The notes: generated by a model not told the origin, from the sequence alone. 64,000 bases of DNA from Clytia hemisphaerica (GCA_902728285.1 CACVBU010000412.1:62001-126000), one strand, 5' to 3'. Counted from the stretch's first letter, positions 34,485 to 46,605 are shown. Translations and numbers: made by a program.

Positions 34485-35767
34485 TTTCTTTTTGCATATG
34501 TTTTGCATACTTTCTAAGGTAATTTCACCACGACAATTCGGCCACCATAATTATTGCATACAATTCAATAATATGGCGGATGGAAAGGCGAAAAGGTCTA
34601 TAGTAGCAAATGGAAAGATAAAAGAGGTAAGACTAGCCTAGTTACTAATCCTGATGATATAGATAAAGTACAATTAAGTCTAGACTGCTTCGCTTCGCGC
34701 TTCGCTTTAGTGTGCTTATTGTTATGATGTTATTTGGCTTTATTAAGAGGAAGAAGGCAGCAAAGGTCTATTGTCTATTTCTTAAAGATGAACTTTTTTT
34801 AATGACAGGAAAAATTATCCCTCTTTAAAAAAATACCTGATACTGATACTTTTATGTCGTTTATATCATTCATCAACATCATTGATCTGTTGATCGTCCT
34901 GCCAGCCAGTCCAGCAGTCAGTCTTTCGATTCAAGCAAGCAAGCCATTTGAAATGAAAACGAAAGTAATTTTTGTGAAAATGTTTAAATAAAGACCTTCT
35001 TACACCAGCTTTAGCTTGATTTCCATGGTAATAATTTTGTAATGAGAGCCGGGCTTAACGTTCTGTGGCGGGCGGCGGGCGGGCTCAGGCATTTTAAGGC
35101 ATGTCCAGACCAGATTTTCTTTATTTTTTAAACACCAATAGCACTCGCCAAGAGGTGTTCATACCTTTTTGGAAGCGTATTAGAGGCCCCCCAGCGGACC
35201 CAAATTTCACGCATTCACGCAAAATTTTTTCGCAATTCATGATATTCATGACGTAATCTTTTATACGGAAGCACCCGAGATAACCCGGAACTAGTGGCAA
35301 AATAACAGAAGACTAGTGGCAAATTTTGCCACTAGTTCCGGGTTATCTCGGGTGCTTCCGTATAAAAGATTACGTCATGAATATCATGAATTCACGCATT
35401 CACGCAAGTTTTTCTCGAAATTCACGCAAACCCAATTTTTTGGGAAATTGGGGAAATTTTCGGAAAAAATCGGGGAAAATGTCAAAAATAGAGGTCTTGC
35501 ACATTTCGCTAAGTTACGTAATTTACGTAACTTACGCCATTATGGAGTAAAACGTTCGATTTGCATAAAAAAGTATGACAAGGCTGTACTCGAGATATTA
35601 TTCGACCGGATCTGGTCATGCACTTTGAGAAAAACTTAACTCAGTAGTGATTTTTTCCTGTAGACCTGACTATAAAACACCGTGTTTGGCAGCGTCATAA
35701 GAAGCCCCCAAATAGAAAGCGTTACGTAATTTTTCAACTTTAATCACTTGCCATCACGCAAAATATT
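34485..35767. repeat. Segmental duplication block B (left copy)
   Basis: Matches 37508-38809, from ATACTTTCTTTTTGCATATG to CACGCAAAATATTTG, with scattered single-base indels. Contains GCTTCGCTTCGCGCTTCGCT, a GGCCCCCCAGCGG element end and a 159-bp palindrome. Confidence 0.9.
35234..35392. repeat. Long perfect-type palindrome, left copy
   Basis: Arms of about 69 bp: AATTCATGATATTCATGACG ... AACCCGGAACTAGTGGCAAA and its inverse, with a ~20-bp loop TAACAGAAGACTAGTGGCAA. Duplicated at 38268-38428. Confidence 0.9.
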
Positions 35768-36392
35768 TGGAAAATGCAAAATTTTCAACCTTGGAGAATG
35801 TCCCACATTTTCAGGTTGGATTTTCCATTGGATTTTATCTTTTTTCCAACTAAGAAAACTTGAAATTTCCAACCTTGGAAATCGAAAAATTTTTCCTGTG
35901 TAGAGCGATTTGCATTCTTTTTAAGAGAATGCAGTCCACTTGCTTGCGCTCACTTCACTAAAACCGTAAGGGCCAATCTACACGCGTGGAGCAAAAATAA
36001 TAAATTCTAAAGCAAAAAATAGGATAGTCCTCCATTTGCTAGTGAAGATAGGGCTTTCTGTTACATGAAAATATGAAAAGAAAGAAAACAGAGGCGAGTT
36101 CATTTTCCAAGAAAACATGGTTGGTCATGATAATGCATGCAAACTTTTTTATGGACTTTGGTGTAATCTTTGGATGTTTTAAATAGTTTTAGATCTTGTA
36201 AGACTGCTTTTTATTAATTTCTGTTTTGCTGCCCTGGGTTGGCTAGGAAACATGGATTTTCACTTTCATTCTCTAGGGAGACCAAGCTCTATAATTTTAG
36301 AACTTTGTATGTTGAGGTAAATTTTGTTTTTTCTAAAATTTTGAGCTTGGATATCCAGGCTAGACCATTCACAGTACTTACTATGTTGGCTA
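35768..36392. repeat. Segmental duplication block A (right copy)
   Basis: Second copy of 33856-34484. It joins block B directly on its left, through shared TTTGG/TTGG. Confidence 0.9.
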
Positions 36393-37507
36393 CATCGTCT
36401 AGGCTAAAAAAAAGTGAGAAAAGACACAAACGCCATTTTTTAATGAGTGTTGTTATGATTTTTTTTATTGCTGCGTAAGTACAAACAGGAACTCGCCAAA
36501 TGTTCCTAACTGCTGGTGCTTGCCAATGTGTTGAATATCAAGTTGTCAGCATTGGGCTATTCCAAAAAAAATTGTACAAGGGTATTGAGAAACTTTTTTC
36601 ACTAACCCCCCTGGAAATTTTGGATAACAAACTATCCCTTGGAAATTAGGAGTTGACACCCCTGGAAATTGAAATTTTGTGAAAAAGGGCCTGGAAAGTG
36701 ACTATTGATGCCAGTTTAGGAGGAGAGAACCTCCTGGAAACCTTTAACATTTAATAACCCCCTTGGAAAATCTGAAAATGACCAAAAGCCCCTTGGAAAA
36801 TCAAGGCTCAGTCCCCCCCTGGAAAAGCTCGTCAAAACCCCTGTATATGGTTTAAAAATGGAATAGCCATTTGTATAGACCTTTTCGCCTTTCCATCCGC
36901 CATCTTGAATTGTATGCAAAAATAGAGGAACGAAAAAGCCGTGGTTGGATTTAGTTGGAAAATATGCAAAACATATGCAAGTTTACATAAAGATTAAAAA
37001 GACAAAAAAGCATCTTATAAAGAAATTAGAAGAATAAAAGATCAGATTTCTTAATCCAAAAAGAAATATTTACAGAACAACAAAAGCCTTTTAGAAATTT
37101 GTTCTTAAAGACATTGCATATTCTGTTTACATGCCATTAAAGAATTCCACCAAGACGGAGTACACACATCAAACTTTCAAAGCACGCAAACTGAAAGCAG
37201 TAATTATGCTGAATTATGACGTCACACATTCAGCGGGTTCAGATCAATGTTTTGATTTGATCGTCTGACGGTTCTATTCCCATGAGAATAATTTACCGTC
37301 AGCCGAATAAGGAATATTTCTGTCCTTCGCGGGTGATTTTTCAGCTTGAGTTTATGTCTAATGTTATGGTTTTTTGAAGTGCTTGTTCTAAAGAGATGAG
37401 CGAATTTGATTAATTCTAGTTTTCAAAAGAAGCAAATTTAATCTTTCTTCTATTCTACAAGATTATACTTTAATATAATGCCAATTATGCATGTACGTTT
37501 TACATTA
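36393..37507. other. Block X, present only in the right duplication copy
   Basis: 1.1 kb between A and B that is absent from the left copy, where A joins B directly at GGCTA/ATACTT. It starts with sequence homologous to 28378-28500, contains the TIR element 36555-36868, and at about 36877-36921 an inverted copy of the 34551-34604 sequence (CCTTTTCGCCTTTCCATCCG). Confidence 0.75.
36555..36868. mobile_element. 'CCCCTGGAAATT' TIR element
   Basis: Left GGCTATTCCAAAAAAAATTG, right inverted GGCTATTCCATTTTTAAACC. The interior is a degenerate CCCCCTGGAAAATTTNGA repeat. Its ends resemble those of the element at 59279-59549. Confidence 0.75.
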
Positions 37508-38809
37508 ATACTTTCTTTTTGCATATGTTTTGCATACTTTCTAAGGTAATTTCACCACGACAATTCGGCCACCATAATTATTGCATACAATTTCAATAAT
37601 ATGGCGGATGGAAAGGCGAAAAGGTCTATAGTAGCAAATGGAAAGATAAAAGAGGTAAGACTAGCCTAGTTACTAATCCTGATGATATAGATAAAGTACA
37701 ATTAAGTCTAGACTGCTTCGCTTCGCGCTTCGCTTTAGTGTGCTTATTGAACTATGATGTTATTTGGCTTTATTAAGAGGAAGAAGGCAGCAAAGGTCTA
37801 TTGTCTATTTCTTAAAGATGAACTTTTTTTAATGACAGGAAAAATTATCCCTCTTTAAAAAAATACCTGATACTGATACTTTTATGTCGTTTATATCATT
37901 CATCAACATCATTGATCTGTTGATCGTCCTGCCAGCCAGTCCAGCAGTCAGTCTTTCGATTCAAGCAAGCAAGCCATTTGAAATGAAAAACGAAAGTAAT
38001 TTTTGTGAAAAGGTTTAAATAAAGACCTTCTTACACCAGCTTTAGCTTGATTTCCCATGGTAATAATTTTGTAATGAGAGCCGGGGCTTAACGTTCTGTG
38101 GCGGGGCGGCGGGCGGGCTCAGGCATTTTTAAGGCATGTCCAGACCCAGATTTTCTTATTTTTCAAACACCAATAGCACTCGCCAAGAGGTGTTCATACC
38201 TTTTTTGGAAGCGTTTAGAGGCCCCCCAGCGGCCCCAAATTTCACGCATTCACGCAAAATTTTTTCACAATTCATGATATTCATGACGTAATCTTTTATA
38301 CGGAAGCACCCGAGATAACCCGGAACTAGTGGCAAAATAACAGAAGACTAGTGGCAAATTTTGCCACTAGTTCCGGGTTATCTCGGGTGCTTCCGTATAA
38401 AAGATTACGTCCATGAATATCATGAATTCACGCATTCACGCAAGTTTTTCTCGAAATTCACGCAAAACCCAATTTTTTTGGGAAATGGGGAAATTTTCGG
38501 AAAAAATCGGGGAAAATGTCAAAAATAGAGGTCTTGCACATTTCGCTAAGTTACGTAATTTACGTAACTTACGCCATTATGGAGTAAAACGTTCGATTTG
38601 CATAAAAAAGTATGACAAGGCTGTACTCGAGATATTATTCGACCGGATCTGGTCATGCACTTTTGAGAAAAACTTAACTCAGTAGTGATTTTTTTCCTGT
38701 AGACCTGACTATAAAACACCCGTGTTTGGCAGCGTCAAAGAAGCCCCCAAATAGAAAGCGTTTTACGTAATTTTCAACTTTAATCACTTGCCATCACGCA
38801 AAATATTTG
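37508..38809. repeat. Segmental duplication block B (right copy)
   Basis: Second copy of 34485-35767, including the 159-bp palindrome (38268-38428). Differences are mostly 1-bp indels in homopolymers. Right edge at CACGCAAAATATTTG|ATTCTTCTAA. Confidence 0.9.
38268..38428. repeat. Long palindrome, right copy
   Basis: Same ~69-bp arms as 35234-35392; one extra C in the right arm (ACGTCCATGAAT). Confidence 0.9.
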
Positions 38810-39770
38810 ATTCTTCTAACTTGTACGATCCGTTTGAAAAGGTGAAGCTTTCTGCAGTTAACGTATCGCGATAGTAAGTGAAAAGATATGCGCCGCAGGC
38901 GAATTTTTGTACAAAAAATAGCTTAAGCATTATCAAAAATAGGTCAAACAAACTCGAGTATGACACCATGATGCTTAGCTCAGGGGTAGGGAGGCGCAAC
39001 CATGGTTTACGCAGAGAGGAAATTTTTGCATTTCTGTCACTCGCGTTTGGCTAAAAATGCTCTCTTTAACACCATTGAAAAAGAATGTAGTCTAAATTCG
39101 TTAGAGGCAAGGTACGATCGCTTGATAGCTTGTAAAATGAGGTAAAAGAATGAACATTTGTTGCGAGCGAAGCGATCAAAAAAATTTAAAAAGAAAGGTT
39201 TTAATCAGGGCTCGCGAATTAATTTCCTAACGTGGAGGGGCCGAAAACATAGTGACTAAGGAGGCGCAACCATGTTTTGCGCCGACAGGAGAAAATTTCT
39301 ATTTTAACCCTCTGATGTGCTTAAATACGACTCCATTTCAGACTAATTTTGCCAAGAAATCAGGTTATCGAAAGTCTACATCATGGGTAAAAATTTCTTT
39401 GAAATAAGTTTCTTTTTATTTGCAAAAACGTGGTGAAGTCATGGCCGCCTCCTGCCCCCAGTGGCTCTGGCCCTGGCTGGCCCTGGCCCTGGATCACTCA
39501 TCATGCATAACCATGGTTTTATCTTAAACAAACACTTTCAAGGGGGCAAATTAGAGTTATTTAAGATTCGAGGGCCAATACATGTTTGGCCCGAGCGAAA
39601 AAATCTGGAAATTTAAGGTGTCTAGATTGCTAGAAAGCGCATCTAAATCATGAATCGTTTTATAAAATAGAGAATTTGAAAGTTGCTGATTTTTTTGTAC
39701 ACCTTCACCTGGCATCCCTTGAATTTGGAATAGGTGCGCACCTTGGGGTTTTCTACAAACTGTGAAAAGG
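38810..39770. other. Repeat-derived sequence, no gene
   Basis: Contains two copies of GGAGGCGCAACCATG(G)TTTACGC-like sequence near 38985 and 39260 and a CTGGCCCTGGCCCTGG run near 39470. No coding support. Confidence 0.4.
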
Positions 39771-39775
39771 AAAAA

Positions 39776-39955
39776 TTCACGCGTTCGCGCAAAAAACAGG
39801 GCAGATTCACGCATTCACGCAATAGAAATATGGATTTTCGCGTTCACGCAAGTTTTTTCAATTCACGCATTCACGTAATTTTTTTTCGATTTTCACGCAT
39901 TCACGCAACCAAAAAAGCCCATTCACGCATTCACGCAAACCGCTGGGGGGCCCCG
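39776..39955. repeat. Minisatellite TTCACGCATTCACGCAA
   Basis: Six or more irregularly spaced copies of ATTCACGCATTCACGCAA. Single copies occur at about 35209, 35388, 38241 and 38425 in the B blocks. Confidence 0.85.
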
Positions 39956-40372
39956 TATTAGGGTGTAGAATATGAAAAGTATTGTTCAATACAGAATGGT
40001 AACATTCAAATAATTTCCTTTTAGAAAGTCCAGTGATGAAAAAGTCAAACATACCTCTGAAGTGATGAGGCAGGGCGAAGAACAAGCAGTGTAAGTAAAG
40101 GGGTGAGGCGGGGAGATTGGTAGTTCGGCGGGCGGGAGACATAAAGCAGGGCGGAGAGTAATCTTCAACCTTTCTATTTGAGCCGCAATTAGATTCTTTA
40201 TTCTTGCGCAACATGTTTTTCAAAATCTGGCTTTGGATTTTACTGTGTGGTGGGTCACGCGTTGTTGGATTGGATAAGGAAATAAGTAATGGCTTAATTT
40301 TCTCGCTCCCAGCGTGGGAGTCGAGGAATATTTTCTGGGGTTGCCAAGCATATATAATGTGGCACCCTTTTT

Positions 40373-40640
40373 AGGGGGGGTTGTACTTTTACGGTGTGAC
40401 GGGATTGGCCCTTTTTTAGTACGGTATTACGGGATTTGACAAAAAAAAAGACGGGAAAAGGGTATTTTAAAATCAGACAGTGACGATATTTGGCCTTATT
40501 TTTTGTCATTTTGCCGGTATTTGAACTTTTACAAACCTTTGTGACGGTGTTATTATTTTTTTCAATTTTCGGGATTCCGGGATTCAGCAAAAACTTTGAC
40601 GGGAAAACGGAATTTCGAACCCGTACAGCCCCCCCCCCCA
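40373..40640. mobile_element. 'TACGGTGTGACGGG' repeat family, copy 1
   Basis: Left end GGGGGGGTTGTACTTTTACG; right end GTACAGCCCCCCCCCCA. Interior steps of TTTGACGGGAAAA and TACGGTATTACGGGATTTGA. Closely related to 53502-53768. Confidence 0.85.
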
Positions 40641-40689
40641 TTTTTAGAATCTTTTTGATTTTGCCCAGCAGCCATTCATAGTATTATTG

Positions 40690-42160
40690 GCATCAGTATT
40701 CAATTGAAACTTCTCTCATTACTTCTTTCCATTCAACGATCGAATTATCTGCGCAACCTTCAAACTTGATCGGGAACACTTATTTCCAAAAAACCCATTC
40801 AAAGCTCTGGACCTATTTTTACTCAAACGAATCACTTTTCCAAATTGACTTTATCTTATTTCGAAAGAGCTAGAGAAACCAATATGCATGCCAGGCATAT
40901 AGTGATCATCGAATGGTCACTGTGAATGTTAAACTCAGCGTACGCGGTCTCAATCTCCCCCGTCGAAGAAGATATTTTGGTAATCAATTCCCTTGAACCA
41001 GAATCTCGCTCGTTGAATCGATATCTCCAGTTCCCGGCAGTTTGACGATCTTCCTGAAGCCCCAAAGTTGAAGAAACTTCCCCAAAAACCAAGTAGCATC
41101 CCATCAAACTCAGTCGATCATCACGAAGTTACTGCTGCCTCAAAAAAGCAACCCTAAGATCTGCAACTAAAAATATTCAAACTACTCAGTAGTCAACTTG
41201 CGCACAACTCCCCGATAAATGTGAGGATAATCGAATAAACAACATCCTACGGTCATTTGAAATTCCAGCATTTATCATGCATCAACACAAAAATAAAGCA
41301 TGAGATTTCGTTAAAAAACTTAACGGAAAAATATCCCGCAGTAATTGTATTATTCGAAGGTGAGGGCGGGAAAAAATCTTGGGAAACACACTTCAAAAAC
41401 CTTCTAAATGCAGAACCTCGTGATCAAAATACTCTAAACCCAGTGATTAAGGTATTTGAACCTTTTGATTCAATTTCAGTTTCCACCATCACTCAAGATG
41501 AAGTTAATATATCTGTCCATCAACTAAAAAATGGAAAAGTCCCTAGTCTAAACGGTCCCTCTCCGGAATTCTGGAAACTTCAAAAGATGGGAGGAAAATT
41601 ACACCATTTCTGTAGCCAAACTTTCCAAATAAATCAACTTAAACTAAAGAATGGGGATTCTCTGCACTCATACCAGTTCCAAAGAAGGGAGATTTCACCA
41701 AGACTGACAACTATCGTGGTATCTCGTTATCCCAGATCGTTGCCAAAGTGTACAATCGGTGCCTACTGAATCTAATCCGACCTGTTCTCGACAAAGTACC
41801 TTGACCAAACCAGACGGATTCAGACAAGAAAGATCAACAGCTGCTCACGTTCTATAGCGCTCCGTCACATTGTCGAAGGACTCAAAAATCACAAGAAGGA
41901 AGCTTTCATATCATTCATAGACTTCAGAAAAGCCTTCGATTCAATTACCCAAAGTTTCTGATCCTTGAGGCATACGGTATCCCTCCTCAGTAGACGCCAT
42001 CCGAATCATGTACGAAAATACGTCTGCTAACTATGATGACACCAGAGGGAGAGACAGAATTCTTCGAAATAAAACCGGCGCTCTATAAGGGGATCCCTTT
42101 AGCCCCCTTTTTCATCATTGCTGTACTGGATTATACGCTTCGTGTTTCTATGTGACGGGA
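40690..42160 (+). pseudogene. Degenerate LINE: endonuclease tail plus reverse transcriptase
   Basis: Read across frameshifts and stops. About 40790-40960 gives LFQIDFILFRKS and YSDHRMVTVNVKLSVRGL, the C-terminal motifs of an AP-type endonuclease. About 41340-41770 gives LKNGKVPSLNGPSPEFWK and, in another frame, YRGISLSQIVAKVYNR. About 41815-42150 gives TAAHVL-LRHIVEGLKNHKKE, SFIDFRKAFDSI and, near 42060, EIKTG-L-GDPL-PFFIIAVLDYTLR. This order (EN, then RT blocks) is that of non-LTR retrotransposons with APE; RTE- or CR1-like is likely. Truncated before the catalytic ADD motif. Dead. Confidence 0.85.
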
Positions 42161-43324
42161 TAACTCTCAAAACGTCGTAAAAGTAGACAGGTGGTATTGT
42201 AAAAGTAACAGAAAAGCTGGTTAAAATTTCTATAATTTTTAACAAAAATCTTAAATTTCAAGGACATCTTTTAGTGATTGAAGTTTGCTTTCCACTTAGA
42301 CGACAAGGCCAAAATAGTAAAAATAAAGACGCAATCGTGAAAGTAGCGAATAACATTGAACAAAAACTTTCAGTGTACAGTTTCAGAGTATCTATTGCTA
42401 AAACATTTCTTTCATAAGTTCAAAAATCAAAAAAAGGGAAAAATTTCCATTTTGGTTAATATTTTGAGATAAGTAAAACATCCTAAAATCTAATTTTTTC
42501 AACTCAAGAGAATAAGTAAATCTTTAAGCATACGCTATCCTTTGAAATACTATGTGTGGTTTGATCGTTAAGGAACCTTTTCTTAGAGCTGTTTCTCGTT
42601 GATAAGGAAACTGAATTTTTAAAATAAAAGAATGATATTTTCTGAAATTTCAGCAGGAATGGAAAGATTTTTAAAAAGGTCTTCAACCGCTAATAACAGG
42701 CTATTTAGAGCAATAAACGGGGGTCGCTAATCGAGGACCCCCTTAAAATCTCAAGATTGTCAAGTAAAATTTTGACCAGTTGTAGTTATTAATATTTTTT
42801 CATCCATATAGGAATGATTTTGGGCTATTCAGAATTTTATTACACGTTTCGTTAATCCTGTAAGCTTAAGCCGTCAGTGGAAAAACACCTTAAAACCTTT
42901 TTAATAACAGGAGCAAGCTTCTCGGTGTTCATTTGAGAAAATTTTGTTTCATAAGTCGTTTCGGTTTCAACAGAGAATCATGCTCGGTATTCTTTGCGTC
43001 TATTTCCCTTGATAGACTTGATTCTGATTACAATTTACCAATTTTCGCGATTATTTCTCTGTTTCTTTTCTGAATATTCCGCCAATTTTGTAGGTTTATT
43101 TTCCTAGTGGTTTTTGGACTTCAAATGTCTAAAAGTGACGGAAAAGTTGACGTTTTTCTCATGGGAACACCCAAAAAAATTTAAGCGTTCGGATGTTCTT
43201 AACTCATTGAGTTTCAAGCATAAAGTTTGTCTTGTTGCAAAAGACAGATTCTAAGAGACGATGATCCCGTTCTTAATATTTTCTTATTTTAACTATTTTG
43301 TGAAATGAGTGAGGGTTCGTGAAG
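42161..43324. other. Intergenic, nothing recognised
   Basis: AT-rich sequence with only short ORFs and no repeat that I could match elsewhere in the window. Confidence 0.5.
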
Positions 43325-43609
43325 ACACCCCTGTCTCAGTGCCCCGGTAGAACTTTTTCCTTGAGTGAGGATGAAAATTTCTATCAAAATGCCAATGGGG
43401 ATAGAAAATCTATTGTTTCCAGCTTGAAAATTCCAGCGGGGATGGTTTTGGAGTGCAATTTTTTACATTCAGTTTTCAATGGGGATAAAATCATAGAGAA
43501 ATTTCGCAGTGGGGTTGAAATTGTAGGATATTTTTTCCACCGGGGACGATTTTTTGACCTATTTTTCCACCGGGGTGGGGGGTCCACCGGGTCTGTGACA
43601 CAGGGGTGT
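43325..43609 (+). repeat. 'GTGGGG' TIR repeat, copy 3 (best preserved)
   Basis: Ends ACACCCCTGTCTCAG and (inverted) ACACCCCTGTGTCACAGACC. The interior is successive CAATGGGGATAGAAAAT, CAGCGGGGATGGTTTTG, CAGTGGGGTTGAAATT and CACCGGGGACGATTTT steps. Long ORFs on both strands follow the repeat and are not genes. Confidence 0.85.
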
Positions 43610-43954
43610 GTAAAGCATTAAAATATTTGTAACTTATTCACAATATCTCGAAATGACATTTATTTAGCCGAATCTAATTTTCTTAATAGTTGGAGATGAA
43701 ATAGCTTTGATCCTTTAGCTCACTCCTTAACAAAATATGTCTGTAAAAATACACCACAATACTGCGAGGATTTAGGTTCTGCAGTTGCCAAAGAAACGTT
43801 AAACAAAATAGGATTTGGGTAAAAATAGAAAGTTAATATTGACGTTTTAACCGTGGATGTTTAATAAATCTTTCAATCTTTCAACTAAGTCATAAAATAG
43901 AAAGTATAAACAATCATATGACTGTAGGTTCATTTTCATTTCATGTCATATTAA

Positions 43955-46543
43955 TCAATTCTGAGTCTTCAGATCTTTAACGAATTGTTTAACCCAGCTC
44001 AAATACTTGGCCACTGGTATAACTGCAGTATCATACATACAATCTCCTACACTCGAATGACTTATTGGTCCTTGAACAACCCATCTTCTAAGAAAGGTTG
44101 TTTTACACATCAATGGACCACCAGAATCACCATAACATGCGTTAGGTTTCGTGTCACCGTCCTTAAATCCTGCATAGATAAATTCTTCAAAGGCTAAACG
44201 TTCTGGAAGGATTGGGAGTTGTGCTTCTTGTAAGGTGTCAGGTCTAACAATTGGATCAACGCTGGTTCGACCCCAGCCTATCCAAAAAAGAATATACTTT
44301 ATAAGAATATTTATGATGAAATTGGGCAAAAATTAAGAATATGCTAAGAATACCACGGAATTTGCCAACTGAAACTAAGAATGCCAATTTTTAGAGCATC
44401 TTACCTGTAAATTGCCAATCATACCCCAGTAACGCTAAAAGTTTTCAAATAAATGCCCAATCTTTACTCGAGGTATGCATCACATGCTAGATTTAGGCTG
44501 GGTTGGATCCTAACCTTAGAATATACCGTAAGAATAAAAACACGATTCTTTCTTTCTTTTTTTTAAGCGCGTAAGTAAAATTTTTACGATTTGTTTTTGA
44601 TTGTTTCCGACGTTCTACTATTCGATGCGCTCTATCATTCGATAATATTGAAAGTCACCGTGAACAAAAAACTCTTATAAACATTCGATACGCTTGCTTA
44701 TTCGATGAAAATCTAATTCTCCTTGAAAATCGAAATCGAGAGCGTCAATTGTAGTTATTGCGTACTTTTCAGGAGAAATTCGAGAGTGAGCCATAATATA
44801 ATGCCAATTTATATCTAGTGAATCAAACTTTTTCTCAATCGTCTGACAAAGTAAAATTCTGACTTTAACTCAGCCTCAATGGACAATGGGAAAAGTTAAA
44901 ATGTTGGTCTTAAAATAACCTAAATACCAAGGCCTTACCAGCGATAAAACAAGTCTTTTCCAGACTTGGATACTCGTCTTTTGCTTGAATACGAGCTTGT
45001 TCAACTCGTTTATTGAATTTCAAGGGAGTCGATAGTTCGATCAAAGCAATGTCTGCTTCTTTAGCGGGGGGATTATATCCTGGGTTCACAACATATCTTT
45101 TAGCCGTAATTCTTTGTTGTGACTCTTCATGAACTTTGATATTTTGTGCACCGGCTACCAGGATATCTGAAGCAGCAGGTTTACTTTTAAAGCAATGAGC
45201 GGCTGTCATTATCTATGAAAAAATTTTGATTTTGGCTGTAACTTATATTTCCAGGAAGATACCCAACTGGCACACAATGTCGTTTTAACGTTCAAATAAC
45301 GTTATTTGGACGTTATGAATGTCAAATGGACGTTGTTTTGACGTCGTGTGCCGTCTGGGTACGAAAATTCTGAATTCATATTCAAAATTGGCGAAGTTTA
45401 AAGTTTCAAGAAAGTATACAGAAATTTTCTAAAATTCATATACAAAATTCATAAATTCCAAAAGAGAAAAAGCAGTGTTAAGTTAATTATAGATGAAGGC
45501 ATTGGTTCCTTGACTAGGTCGTCTCTTTCCCCCACCAATTAAAACTAGGTTCAACGATAACTCTCATTATGTGCCAATTTCTACAATCCCGGACAAAAGG
45601 TCTGTAGACTTTTCAAAAATTACTCAATAGTGCCAAAAAAAAGCCCTTTTAACACTTTGGACATTCCCCAAATGAACCACAAGTGGTTATTTGGCAGAAG
45701 ACACATACAGGCTTGCTAGCAATCCCTATGGCTTTAGTCCTTGTGATATTCAGACTTCCAAATACTTGAAAATGGGTGAACTTCAGGCACACGAATGGCA
45801 TTTCCTTCGATGTCGAGTGGATTTGGCTTCTGGACTTGTCACCCAACCCTCCAAATCCAATAAATACAACATTGGCCCTGGTAAAAATGGGTTTTCAGAG
45901 CTTATTTTGAAATTTTTCCTGTATTTTTGAAAAGTCTACAACCTTTTTCCGGGAATGTAAGTGTAATAATTTCAAACCATAATTTTTTGGGTTTTATAAT
46001 TAGAATTTTTAAGCTTACGACATACCCAAGTCTTGGACAAAATAGTGCCACCACAGTTACTTGTTTTGCCTTGTGATTTTATTTGCAGTAAGACGACCCA
46101 AGGCCATGCACCTGGTTTAGCCTCGGTTCCATGGATAATACGTTTTTCTTGTACTCTTCCTTGTATATCTAAAGAATTAAGCCAAAAAATAATAATCTTG
46201 AAGATTCGAACTTATGTTTTCCCAACTCATAAGCTTCAAAATAAGAAATTAATTTTCGTGAAAGGTAAAACTTATACCAAAAGAAACCTAAACGTGTTCA
46301 ATTATATATTAAAGGATTGCCAGATTGTTCTTAATTTGTTCTAAGGTTCAAGATTTTGATCGATTTTCAGCATCTTGTTTTTATAAAATTGTTCTTATAA
46401 AAAAACGTCTACTCGTCAGATGCCTAGGATAGAGAATGATTTATTAGATCGTATCCGTTGAAAATGTCAAATAATTACAAAGGTTGTATGAACTTACCAG
46501 AAGCAATGACAAGAAATACGACAAGCAGCACAATTCTGACCAT
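43955..46543 (-). CDS. Secreted trypsin-fold serine protease with atypical S1 pocket
   Basis: Four exons: 46498-46543, 46026-46168, 44939-45212, 43955-44277. The sum is 786 nt, 261 aa, phases consistent. Signal peptide MVRIVLLVVFLVIAS, short propeptide ending KR, then the mature N-terminus IIHGTEAKPGAWPWVVLLQ. Catalytic triad: His69 in TAAHC, Asp117 in EADIALIEL, Ser206 in CYGDSGGPL. The residue six before the serine (chymotrypsin position 189) is Asn200, not Asp as in trypsin or Ser as in chymotrypsin. The usual Ser-Trp-Gly after the serine reads Ser-His-Ser, and the 168-182 disulfide cysteines are absent. Known for the family: S1A endopeptidases, activated by cleavage before the Ile. Specificity cannot be assigned. 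An AACGTT MITE lies in intron 2. Promoter and TATA-like box are listed separately. Confidence 0.95.
45262..45359. mobile_element. AACGTT MITE, copy 1 (98 bp)
   Basis: CCCAACTGGCACACAATGTC at the left, inverted CCCAGACGGCACACGACGTC at the right, TA on both sides (45260-45261, 45360-45361). The interior is AACGTT/GACGTT hexamers. In intron 2 of the protease gene. Confidence 0.85.
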
Positions 46544-46605
46544 TTTGATAACAGCTGAATCACTTACTGAATTAGTGAAAACTGATTTTAAAACCTTCAA
46601 AAGTT

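Larger units (their letters stand above)
38217..39960. mobile_element. Candidate TIR element with CGCTGGGGGGCC ends
   Basis: Left TTAGAGGCCCCCCAGCGG near 38217, right CCGCTGGGGGGCCCCGTATTA near 39960, both followed inward by TTCACGCATTCACGCAA repeats. The left block B copy has only the left end. It could be one 1.74-kb element or two half-copies. Confidence 0.5.

Noticed and set aside
35316..35639. ORFs duplicated at 35316-35639 and 38413-38685
   Set aside because: They lie on the palindrome and in block B with 1-bp indels breaking the frame between copies; no domain.
40856..41107. Minus-strand 83-aa ORF
   Set aside because: It is the antisense of the LINE endonuclease segment (YSDHRMVTVNV on the plus strand).
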